Below, in pieces: positions 45,025 through 54,060 of a DNA stretch of 64,000 bases (position 1 is the first letter of the stretch; the number at the start of each line of letters is the position of its first letter). The notes beneath the pieces are model-generated. The model was given only the letters and a program-made list of their open reading frames with translations, made no database searches and was not told where the DNA came from. This DNA is from Eutreptiella sp. 'Long Island Sound 2002'. Its lineage: Eukaryota; Euglenozoa; Euglenophyceae; Eutreptiales; Eutreptiaceae. The stretch lies in the NCBI GenBank assembly GCA_964036045.1, contig OZ038388.1, positions 31,951,759 to 32,015,758 of the forward strand, given 5' to 3'. The translations under genes and the position numbers were made by a program.

Positions 45025-45495
45025 GTGCGCAACAACCGCCCCCTGGTTCCGCGGTCAAACATTGCTGGTTCTTGGGGACCGGGGGGCAAGGGTGAAGACC
45101 AACAAGAGTACAACGATGTGCATGGCTTCTATCTTGCAAGGGTGGGGCACCTCTTTGCACGGTTGTGGCAATGGAGGATTGTCCGCAATGTTTGGACCGG
45201 CTCTGCAACGGAGCTGCATGGCCATGTGCGTATTTTGCTCCACCTTACTCAGTTTTGTATTCGTAGGCAGACTAGGTATCAACCCTATGGACCTTGGCTT
45301 CATGTGCCTGAGTCTGTGTGGGCTGAGGAGGAGGCAACCATTGAGGAGGAGGAAAATGATGGTGGTGTTTGTTGCCAATTGTGTGGCTACCGTCCTGGTG
45401 ATATATCGGAGTTTGGCACTTACCGCTTGAACATGTGTGCATCTTGCATGCCCCTGCATAGTTGCACCTTACAGGGCTCAGTGGTTTGTTCATAG
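45025..45495 (+). pseudogene. Third, diverged Harbinger/ISL2EU-like transposase fragment
   Basis: EYNDVHGFYLARVGHLFARL followed by WQWRIVRNVWTG, ELHGHVRILLHLTQFCIRRQ and PYGPWLHVPESVW align residue by residue with the copy 1 enzyme. The acid-rich linker is EEEATIEEEEND. The finger is CCQLC, CASC, then HSC, similar but more diverged. The expected catalytic Glu (RIEQLF in copy 1) is replaced by Gly (RVGHLF), so this copy should be inactive. It ends in TAG, where copy 1 has TGA at the matching place. The upstream codons (RNNRPLVPRSN) are related to the 78-bp repeat at 42144. Confidence 0.75.
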
Positions 45496-48440
45496 AGACA
45501 TTGGAGCACCAGTATGAAGGCAGTCTCGTTTTTCTCCTGTGGGCTTTGCTGCTTCGCCTTGCTATCACACAGGTGATAGGTAATCTTGGGTGAGTATCCC
45601 AGCGTCTGCATGCGCAGTATGCACGCAGTGCGCTCGCGGTGCGCTCGCAGTGCAACAACTTCCTATTTGCAGACTAGGCATCCCCACTCCTCCGTGTCCA
45701 TCGAAGGAACTCTACATCAAGTGCATGGGAGGAATCATAGTTTGCAATGTCATTGGAGCATACTGCATTGCCTGTGGTGACTGTTCTGAAAAGCAGAAAA
45801 GCAGGTGAACGTCTGGATGTAATAATCGATGGACGACTCTGAAAAGCAGCGCCAGCTGCAAGAAGTTGGGCGAAATGGTCCCCATGGACCTCAGGGGCTG
45901 CTGTGACATTTTGGGGGGCCTCGCAGCTGTTGCCATCCTTTATTGTGCAGATGTAGGCATTCAGATTTGTGCCAATGCAGCCATGTGAGGGTGAAGCAAA
46001 CGGACCTTGTAAAGCGGATGAATTACATGAGACTCAACCTGTACAACCGGACGGTCTAGAGAAAGGTTTCTCCACCTGTGTGCCCTATGCCCTATGTGTG
46101 CCCTATGCCAACTATTCCCATCCTTTGGAGGACGCCAGGGTGGGCAGTTGTGAGCGCTCCCCCAACTATTGGTCAAAAAACCCTGGGTGCTGGGGATGGG
46201 AAGGGCTGTGGGGAGGGCGTTCAATGGGTTGATGGCGGGGCTCAAGGGGTTGGTTGTGGACAGGGGGTGGGCAGAAAAAACATTTTGGCTGGGGGTGCTT
46301 CTTCCCCTAGCTACTGGGGCGATTAACATGTTGGAGGAAAAGTTGCCCTTCACATTTTTTTCTTTTAGTACGGTACAACAATTGGGGCCATGCCGGCAAT
46401 TTCCTTGTTCCTTACTGCATTGCAACCAAATTGACTCCTCTCCACTCTGGGACGCAAGACAGCACAAGTTATGAGGGGACCACCACGTGCGGTGCACACA
46501 GTGCAATTTGCGTTGCGCTTTCTTTTGGGTGTTACCTTTTTTGCTTGTTCAGGTGGCAGTTCCATATCTTCCCCTTGTGCTTTTTCTCAGCACCTCACCG
46601 GCCCTGCAACCCCCCTGGTAAGCCCATCTGCCGTGACTGCGGGATAGGGGGCCAAGCCACGTTGTAATGGCTGTCGCAATGGTGGACAATTGCCACGGGT
46701 GCCTCAACCCCTCCCCTTTTGGAAAACAGTAACCCACCGTTGATGTGACTCTTTCCGTCAACCAAGTCGCAGAAGCACTGCCGTACATGGCCGCAATGTG
46801 GCGCGAGATTTTTGGGAGTAAAGGTACTGTAATGCATTGCGCTGTGCGATTCATACATCACCAGACATAGCAAATATGTTCGTCTTCTGTCCCTGCCAAC
46901 CTGAAAATCTCCGGAGAATTCGAAAAACAGCATGTAAAAGACAGCGTGCAGTACACATGCAGTGCGAAAGACGGTGCGCATGGTGCCCCCTATGTCGCCA
47001 AATTGATTTGGGTAGGTGAGGTCCTCATGATCCTCATGCTCATTGAGTACCGTATGCATGTACATTGTGTTTTGTTGGGATCCTTCCTTGATGCACTGAT
47101 GCACATTGCCTCAGGGCGTTTGCAATTTTGTGTGTGTTGCCAGGGCTGAGGGTTGCTTGGCTCTGTGGTAGGTGGGGAGGCAAGGGGGCAATTTTGCGAT
47201 ATGTGTGGTGCACACACGGGCATGCAGGGCCCTGAAACATCAGATAAATAAATAATTTTCATAGCCACTGGAAGGGCAGTCTACTCCTGGAAACAAAGCC
47301 ACTATGGGGACTGGACTTTTTTCCTGCCTGACCCTGGTTGTGGACAGGAGGCCTGAAGCCAAACGAAGAAAGGCCATGTTGCACACCATCCAAAGTGCTT
47401 TCTCGTATGATGCCCAATGTATGAGTATTCTTGCCATTGACCATCTCTCAGCACGGCACAATCCGATTCTGCTGCATTGCAACAGTCCTGCCATAGTGGC
47501 CGGCGCCCCTCAGCCCCACCTTTGCGTGCTGGACTGTGGCATGGGGCACCACCCACGGTCTTTTTTGATGCTGTTTGGCTCCGGTTTTCAAGAGATGACG
47601 TGCAGTCTCCGTGAACTAAGAGCTTAACGGGTCATGGTCTGGGTGGCAGGGCCTGACAACCAGCTTGCAGTAGCGGAGGGTGAGCAGCCCCCCCCCTTCA
47701 TGTGACACGACCCCCACTCAAAACAGAGCCCAGCCCCAACAGGCAGCACTTTGCTGAAGGCGGGGGGAGGGGTGTGGGTCAAGGGAGCAGCAATCAGCCC
47801 TCCCCACTGTCATCCCCGCAAACCGTGCGCCCCTTCCCCCTTGTTCACGATGCACTTGGGAAGATATTGTGAAATAACAAGGGGTCCGCAAGAGATTGCA
47901 GGGCCAGGGCAGGCCTTCAAGGGCGCATGAACCTTCGCCTAAAGGCGCACGAAGGCGTACAACCGGCAGACAATTTGTGAAGGCGCCCCAACGGCGCCAT
48001 TGGACTGAGCTATGGCCAGGTTGGAACGACAAGGACCATCAATGACCAGTCGTGGGCGCGGATGCGCCGCGCTTATGGCGCTGTACTATGTGAGATTCCC
48101 GGTGTGTTGCTGGAGGGTGACGACCATCGTTGAGTTATGGCTTGGCAAAATGTTATGTTGTCGAGCCATTTTCTCAGGTGAAATACCCACAAGCCAATGC
48201 TGGCGGAGTTTTTGTGCTAAGAGGTGATGGGATGACTCTCTGTTGATAGCTCACGCACAGCCCACACCCGGCCCAGATCTGCCACACCACATCTTCCATT
48301 GCTGTTGCAGCTCGCAACAAGTTGCGCAGGAAGTTGCAAAAGTACGGCTGCGCGATACTATTGATGACCTGCATAATGTACTCCGCATTTTTGCAATGCG
48401 TCATCTCCAACATCTATAATGTGCGATGGAATGTGGATAT
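45496..48440. other. Stretch without a firm gene
   Basis: Unique sequence with short frames. TGTGCCCTATGCCCTATGTG (46078-46110) is a small direct repeat. A frame at 47330-47490 (AKRRKAMLHTIQSAFSYDAQ, then CMSILAIDHLSARHNPILLH) is protein-like but without a family or clear splice sites. No elements were recognised. Confidence 0.4.
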
Positions 48441-48444
48441 CCAT

Positions 48445-48446
<2 letters not shown>

Positions 48447-48512
<66 letters not shown>

Positions 48513-48560
48513 TATGGGTGTGCGTGTGTGAGTGCGTGCATGCGTGTGTGTGTGTGTGGT
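48447..48560. repeat. Compound (TG)n-(TC)n microsatellite
   Basis: TG dinucleotides (48447-48473), TC dinucleotides (48476-48495), TG again, then TGCG/TGTG steps. Overlapping Thr-His or Cys-Val frames are artefacts. Confidence 0.95.
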
Positions 48561-48878
48561 TCGGGATATGGCACTCCGGTGCAGTGAACATGGAAAGCTG
48601 TGCGTGCTGTACGTTTTGGCAATGGCGAGATCACTGCACACCAAAAGGTGGGTTTTCAAGGGCACCTCCGCGTCGCCGGCGCCCATCGTGCGGCGGCATG
48701 ACCTGCGCGTGCACGCGAGAGCCTTCACTTGCATGCTGTGTATGCTGCAGCACAAGATCCCACACAAATTTTAGTTTGTGAATGTAAAGCAGGTGGCGGG
48801 GTGGATTCAATTTGTGGCTGACAAGGGTGCCCAATACATTACCGAGGTAGACTGTAAGAAACAGGGGGTGTTGCCTGA

Positions 48879-48922
48879 ACCGTGCGCGCACCGTGCGCGC
48901 ACCGTGCGCGCACCGTGCGTCC
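48879..48922. repeat. 11-bp GC-rich tandem repeat, array 1
   Basis: ACCGTGCGCGC is repeated three times and followed by a diverged fourth unit. The same unit forms a second array at 49832-49886. Confidence 0.95.
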
Positions 48923-48946
48923 TTTTGCTTATTCTGTGTCCGGCAG

Positions 48947-49289
48947 ATCCACATTGCCTGAATCTGAGCTGCCCTGGCTTGTCGCCGGACTGCCTGTGTA
49001 CTACCACCGCTCCAACGGGGATAGGGTGTCGGCCACTGTCGTTGACCCTTCTTCAAGAGGTGGGCGCCGCGTCTCTATTCGGTACGAATTGGGTGGTGAA
49101 GAGGTCTTGTACGAGCATGCACCCGAGGAGCGGTTGGAGTTTGCAATTGTGACTGCTGAGAGCCCCGATTCCCCCCAACCTGTGCACCATGAGGCGCCGA
49201 TGGACGCTTTGCTGGAGCCCCAATTACCTGAAGTGGAAGCTGAAGCCCCTAGAATTGATGATCATGAGCCAGAATGCTGTGGCGGATGA
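48947..49289 (+). CDS. Probable terminal exon with an SH3/Tudor-like fold
   Basis: An acceptor (TTGCTTATTCTGTGTCCGGCAG, ending 48946) opens a frame that runs to TGA at 49287-49289. It reads STLPESELPWLVAGLPVYYH, RSNGDRVSATVVDPSSRGGR, RVSIRYELGGEEVLYEHAPE and ERLEF, then an acidic, Pro-rich tail ending in ECCGG. The pattern G-x-x-V-x-Y...G-x-x-x-x-A-x-V...I-x-Y-x-x-x-G-x-E...L is that of small five-strand barrels of the SH3/Tudor/chromo-barrel type, which are also common at the ends of retroelement proteins. Whether this is a host gene or element remnant is open. Confidence 0.45.
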
Positions 49290-49477
49290 AATTGAAATTC
49301 CCGTAACCCAACCATTGTTGTCGCTTGTGTTGTCGCCTGTGCATGGTTTGTTACGGAGATGCGTGCGAGGTGCAGAAATTGGGAGCCTGGAACCTGTGAC
49401 AAGCATCAGACTAAAAATTGAAGAATCCTGGTATGCCAGTATGGACTGCAAGGTGCAGAAATCAGGACCCTGGGTGT

Positions 49478-49485
49478 GTTTCTAT
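49478..49485. repeat. Target-site duplication, left (GTTTCTAT)
   Basis: GTTTCTAT directly precedes the element at 49486-49773 and is repeated exactly at 49774-49781. Confidence 0.92.
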
Positions 49486-49773
49486 CAGGGGTTGCCATAA
49501 GGACGCTCAGCCTTTTTTTTTTTTACTAAGGCAGCCACTCTCTGATGTTTGGTGGCTACCCACCAACCGCCATCGGTTACCCACCAACCGCCATCGGTTA
49601 CACACCAACCGCGATCAATTACCCACCAGCCGCCATCGGTTACACACCAACCGCCATCAGTTACCCACCAACCGCCATCGGTTACCCACCAACCGCCATC
49701 AGTTACCCACCAGCCGCCATCATAGGGCGTATTGGACACTCCGAGTTTTTTTTTATTATTATGGCAACCCCTG
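49486..49773. mobile_element. Non-autonomous hAT-like element, family 1, copy 2 (288 bp)
   Basis: Ends CAGGGGTTGCCATAA and TTATTATGGCAACCCCTG are inverted repeats, flanked by the exact 8-bp duplication GTTTCTAT. The left arm (GGACGCTCAG, T-run, ACTAAGGCAGCCACTCTCTG) and right arm (GGGCGTATTGGACACTCCGA, T-run) match copy 1 at 8615-9058, which is longer by a left-arm segment. No coding capacity. Confidence 0.93.
49553..49720. repeat. 21-bp minisatellite inside the hAT-like element, 8 units
   Basis: Eight units related to those at 8881-9006, with GCGATC, CAATTA and CAGTTA variants. Confidence 0.95.
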
Positions 49774-49831
49774 GTTTCTATGGGGGCCATTCAACGGGGT
49801 ACAAGTTGGGCAACCATCCCAAAAACATTGA

Positions 49832-49886
49832 ACCGTGCGCGCACCGTGCACGCACCGTGCGCGCACCGTGCGCGCACCGTGCGACA
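49832..49886. repeat. 11-bp GC-rich tandem repeat, array 2
   Basis: Four ACCGTGCGCGC-type units plus a diverged fifth, preceded, as in array 1, by GA. It begins about 50 bp after the hAT-like element. Confidence 0.95.
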
Positions 49887-50092
49887 ACGCCCCCACAGTC
49901 CGATAAGATCAATCCCTGCGTGGTGATACAATCATTCACAAAGGCAACATCAAGGCTGCACAAAAAACGGCGCTGGTGGCAACACAAGCTCCATTGGTAT
50001 GTACACCGCAATTCCACAAAGCTTGACCGGGTGGGAGTGGGGATCTTGGGGAAGTTTTGGCACCCGTCACAGGAGCTCACATCCTTGCTTGA

Positions 50093-50193
50093 AGTTTGAG
50101 CTTTTACACAACAATGTCCTACAGGCCGTCGGAAAACTTTGGTCCTGTACAGAAAGCATCCCCATGGGTGGGCCAGTTTCGGCCCACCCATGA
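50093..50193 (+). pseudogene. Possible reverse-transcriptase fragment (IPMGGPVSA motif)
   Basis: One frame reads FELLHNNVLQAVGKLWSCTE followed by SIPMGGPVSAHP and a TGA. The G-I-P-M-G-x-P-x-S-x-x-x-A block that follows a Gln-rich strand is a conserved reverse-transcriptase motif, seen for example in Penelope-like and group II intron enzymes. An adjacent frame upstream (RRWWQHKLHWYVHRNSTKLD) is also protein-like, suggesting a frameshift. With only one motif this is a hint. Confidence 0.35.
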
Positions 50194-50297
50194 TGGCCCA
50201 GAAGGCCGATTTACTCCCACTGTGGGGGATGAAGAGGGTTGGGGGCGAAGTTGCGGGACTAGGGGGATTTCCATGTGTTGCATGAGGGTTACATGTA

Positions 50298-50662
50298 CCC
50301 CCCCCCCCCTTGTATAAGCTACGCCCTTGTCCAAGCTACAGTAGGCGTAGGGACCGTAATAATTGTGTACGCAATTTAATTACGTACGAAATGTAGTGTG
50401 GCCACATAAGACATGGGTTTGTCGTCACATTTGCCAATTTCAGCACATGTGGCCCCCTGCTGGTGCACCAGGAATCTTTTTTTTCAGTCTGATGCATCCC
50501 ATAGGTCCTGAATTGCCAATTTCAGCACATTTAGCCTGCGCACGTGTATGTCGGCAGTTGTATGTGTTGTGCGCAAGCCACGCCCTTGTCCAAGCTACAG
50601 TAGGCGTAGGGACCGTAATAATTGTGTACATTGGCGTAGCTTATACAAAGGGGGGGGGGGGG
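50298..50662. mobile_element. TA-flanked inverted-repeat element with C/G-run ends (365 bp)
   Basis: Left end: TA, a C-run, then TTGTATAAGCTACGCC. Right end on the other strand: TA, a C-run, then TTTGTATAAGCTACGCC, an almost perfect inverted repeat. The sequence CACGCCCTTGTCCAAGCTAC followed by AGTAGGCGTAGGGACCGTAA occurs in direct orientation at 50325 and 50580, so internal blocks were duplicated. There is no coding capacity. TA on both sides fits Tc1/mariner-type insertion, with the boundary blurred by the homopolymer. Confidence 0.7.
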
Positions 50663-51114
50663 TACTGAAGACGTGACATGCAGTGATTCAGCTTGGCGCA
50701 GTTCCATGACAATGTTTTATTTGCGAGTAATCGCCCCCAGGTGTGAGCACGACGCCCATACAAGAAGTCTGTGACATCTTATCGAAAATCTGGTACTTGG
50801 AGGTCCTGTGCTTGTGCATTGATGCTGGTGCCCCGGCATGCCAGGGGGAATCCCTGTCTTTCGGTGTCCATGCGCTGGGTGAAGGCATGGCGGTGGGGTG
50901 GGGCACAAGCATCGCCGGTGCACATCCCACGGCACTAACCGATGACTGGACCTTGGGCCACAGGAACCCACTTATGATCTTCATCCTGCGCGGGCAAGGA
51001 CTACCTTCCCTCGATTTTTGCGGGCAGTCTGGCGGGGTCCTTGGGGTGCAAGGTTGGGATGGTAGTCCATGTGGGCTAGTTAGCTTCTATCGCTTTTGGC
51101 TTGGGCACAACTAG

Positions 51115-51454
51115 AGTTGCTACTACCACTGCGAGAGAGCGATTACCACTGCATGGTCGTGCTGCGCACGCTACATAAAGCGGCGCACCGTGTGTACGCC
51201 GTGTCACCATGGTACATAGAGAACACTATGCGTGCCGCCTATGCAGTTGCACACTACATGCCGTGCACATGGGGGCACACCCACAAACAGCTTTTGCACT
51301 AGCTGATGGGCGGCGCCGTCTCAGATGAGGACAGGTATACTGATAAACTGATTGCGCTACCGTTTCAACCCAAGGGGTATGACTCGGCGTGGTGTATAGA
51401 TGCTCTGCTCTGGCGCCACATGGCCACAGGCCCGGAATTGGGTGCCGTGCTCCT
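51115..51454 (+). CDS. Probable exon of an unknown protein, one in-frame TAG
   Basis: The acceptor TTGGGCACAACTAG ends at 51114 and the strong donor GTATGT starts at 51455. The frame reads LLLPLRESDYHCMVVLRTLH, KAAHRVYAVSPWYIENTMRA and AYAVAHYMPCTWGHTHKQLL, then a TAG at 51300-51302, then LMGGAVSDEDRYTDKLIALP, FQPKGYDSAWCIDALLWRHM and ATGPELGAVL. Both halves are convincingly protein-like and in one frame, bounded by good splice sites. The family was not recognised. Either this is a pseudogene or TAG is read as sense. Confidence 0.45.
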
Positions 51455-51559
51455 GTATGTCTTTTCCGCTTTTCTGTGTGTCTGTGTGCGTGTGTGTGTG
51501 GTTGGGTGGTGGCACGTGACGCAACTATAAGGGGGCAAGTGTCACAGTTGAAAAAAACC

Positions 51560-52450
51560 AGAGGAAAAGTTGGGGAAAATCGCAACTAGGGGACAAGAGT
51601 CTTGGTTGAAAAAGGTGAAAAGGTGAGCACCCGTACTGTACATACATGGACCTTCTACTTTTTGGCGCTCTCCCGAGTACACTCAATAACACCTTAATCA
51701 TCAGAAACTGAAAAAAAAGAAAAGAAAAGGTGTGTGGACTATTTGATTGCACCTGGCCCCACTGCGGTGGCCCAGCTATCCTACCCCTGTTAGGGTTGGG
51801 CATGGGGGTCATCGTTCTGCAGTGGGTTACCGGTAGCCCACCCCCGAGTAGCTCTTGCGCACCTTGTCCCCATCGCTCATGGTACCACATGCGCACCTTG
51901 TCCCCGTCGCTTGTGGTACCACTTGCGCACCTTGTCCCCATCACTTATGATACCACTTGCGCACCTTGTCCCCATTGCTTATGGTACTACTCCGGGAGGT
52001 GGTGGGGCGGCCCTAGGCAGGCTTGTTGTTTATGGTCAACTAATTTGAAGGGGTGTGTGTTTGGTCCAAATGGCTTGAGATTGTCTGTGAGCTACAACCC
52101 CCCCCCCCCTCGCTCTTTGTGGGTGCCAGTTTGGGCTCTGTGGGTGGTTTGTCGATGTTTTGGTGTGGATGGTCTGCTTCGTATGGTCATACATACATAC
52201 AAGGGAATTAATCTACTAGGGTATGTTGGTGGTTCCAATGACTGGTATCATCTACCTCATGGAGGTGACTTTTGTGCTTGTCATCTCTTGGAATTTGTAC
52301 TTGACGAAAGTTGCTTGTTGGTGTTTTGGGCACCATGAAACAATTTTCTAATTTTGTGTGTTTGTCGGTTTTCAAGTCACCTCACGATGGATTTTGTAGC
52401 CTCTACAACCCCTATAGCTGACGCCCCCCCCCCCCCCCCCTTGTGACCCC
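51560..52450. other. Stretch without a firm gene
   Basis: A short tandem repeat of TTGCGCACCTTGTCCCCAT (four units, 51858-51990, about 32 bp period) and C-runs (52100-52109, 52424-52440). The frame GLLRMVIHTYKGINLLGYVG with SNDWYHLPHGGDFCACHLLE (52160-52338) may be the upstream continuation of the broken gene that follows. Confidence 0.45.
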
Positions 52451-52453
52451 TCC

Positions 52454-53540
52454 AATGCCAATGCAAGGTGGTGGCATTGGAACATAGCCGCTAAGAAGTT
52501 GCGGTGCCCTTATGGGAAGGATCTACCCATTACCATGGGCCCTACTAGCAAGGCCTTCTTGGAGGTGCACTGCAAGGGGGAGTAGCACGAAGACTGGCTG
52601 CAATACAGGAAGGTGGTTGCGGAGTATTTCCCTCGGACTGCCCCTACGGGTGCCACACCCCTACTAGGCAAGATGATCCGCGTGAACGAAAAGCCGCTTC
52701 TGCGGGCCGCCGCTAGTGCGCGGGGAGCGTGTGCAACAACCACAATGGCTGCCCTTGCCCGGCTCAACCACCCACAAGCCGCCACCCACAACAGATGAGA
52801 GGTTGGATGCTGAGTTGGAACTGGGACTACCCCGTCCCGACAGGGCTAGGATTGCCCTGGTGTGCTTCCAAAGCAAGTGAGCACGCTGTCCCAGCTTAGG
52901 AGGATGTACCCCATCATGCACGGCATCTACGAACAACACGACACCAAGTGGATGGCCCAATAGACAATGGGCCGCCTACCTGAGGACCTTCATTGCTTCC
53001 GGTAGCGGTGCAAAACCTACAAGGCTCTTGTTGTTGCGCCCTAGGATGACCGGCCGTTAGCTAGCCGCCGTGCTGCTTGCTTCCTGCAAGCCGACTGGAC
53101 GCCGTCGAAGGTTTTGGCGCACATGTGCGACGCTTGGGCTTTGCGGTCCTGGGATGCTTAAGAAAGGGATGCCGCCGCCCTAGCAGCATTGGGCGTGGGA
53201 GGTCCCAAGTTGCTGCACACGTTGAACAAGGCTAGATACCTACCTAGCAATGACACCGGGCGGCGACGTGTAGCAGGAGCACCATAGGTGTTCCTCAACG
53301 AGCCCCCCACTTTGGTGTCCCTATTGGATAGCGTCAAGTAGGCCAAGGGTGTGCACTTGTGGCACCTCTTGATGGATGAGCTTTACATGGAGGACGTTAT
53401 ACCGTCTCCCATGAAGCTTGTGCAGTTGGTCTCTATGCCACATGTTGGACAGAGGCGGTGACACCGTGCAATGGTGAAGACTTTTAGGCACTGAGGGATG
53501 CCTTGACTAGGATGCGGTACCAGGCTAGTTTTGGGGCATT
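52454..53540 (+). pseudogene. Broken or recoded unknown gene with recurrent in-frame TAG
   Basis: Frame 1 reads RWWHWNIAAKKLRCPYGKDL onward to 52700, with a TAG at 52583. A shift leads to LPLPGSTTHKPPPTTDERLD and AELELGLPRPDRARIALVCF (to about 52873). Frame 1 resumes as STLSQLRRMYPIMHGIYEQH and runs to 53458 with five TAG (52961, 53003, 53042, 53285, 53339) and one TAA (53159). The neighbouring words include LHCFR-TAG-RCKTYKALVV and SWDA-TAA-ERDAAALAALGV. A last shift gives NGEDF-TAG-ALRDALTRMRYQ. There is no internal TGA within the followed segments. The protein is rich in Leu, Arg and Asp; I do not recognise the family. With two or three frameshifts it is probably not functional as it stands. 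Confidence 0.55.
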
Positions 53541-54060
53541 TGAGGGGGATTGGGGGGGGTATTTATCTTGCTGATTGGATCCTAGGAAAATGCACAGTTC
53601 TATGAGGTTCTGGGGTTGTTTGGGGATGTCATGTGCTCTCTATGCTCGCTAGGGGGCGGCAATCCCAATGCAAAAGCGCTAGAGGCCAGAGGTTGCATGG
53701 GCTCGTCGGGGTGTGAAGGGGAAGTTGGGCACTTCTAGGCCCCTATCAGGCCTATTTCGGGGCATTTGGGGTTTTTTGGGGGGGTATTTATCTTGCTAAT
53801 TGGATCATAGGAAAGTGCACAGATCTTTGACGTTCAAGGGTTGTTTGGGGATGTCTTGTGCTCTCTGTGCTCACTAGGGGGCGGCAGTTGCACTGCAAGA
53901 GGGCTGAAGGTCAGAGGTTGCATAGGCTCATCAGGGTGTAGAGGGGAAGTCGGGCACTTCTATGCCCCTACTGGGCCAGTTTCAAGAGTTTTGGGGGGTT
54001 TTGGGGGGAGGGGTATTTATCTTGCTAATTGGATCTTGAGAAAATGCACAATTCTCGGAG
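53520..54060. repeat. 225-230-bp tandem repeat, 2.3 units
   Basis: TATTTATCTTGCTnATTGGATC occurs at 53560, 53784 and 54014. Each unit continues with GGGTTGTTTGGGGATGTC, TGTGCTC, CACTAGGGGGCGGCA, GAGGTTGCAT and GGGCACTTCTA. It starts where the broken gene at 52454-53540 ends. Confidence 0.9.

Noticed and set aside
52880-52905. A 23-nt ultra-short intron (GTGAGC...CTTAG) joining the two frames
   Set aside because: The other introns I can support here are about 100 nt or longer, and frame 1 is open through this piece. A simple frameshift explains the change of frame.
52877-53458. Repeat-induced C-to-T mutation at CA as the cause of the TAG/TAA codons
   Set aside because: Many CAC, CAT, CAA and CAG codons survive in the same stretch, which CA-targeted mutation would have removed. 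Ordinary decay is not excluded.
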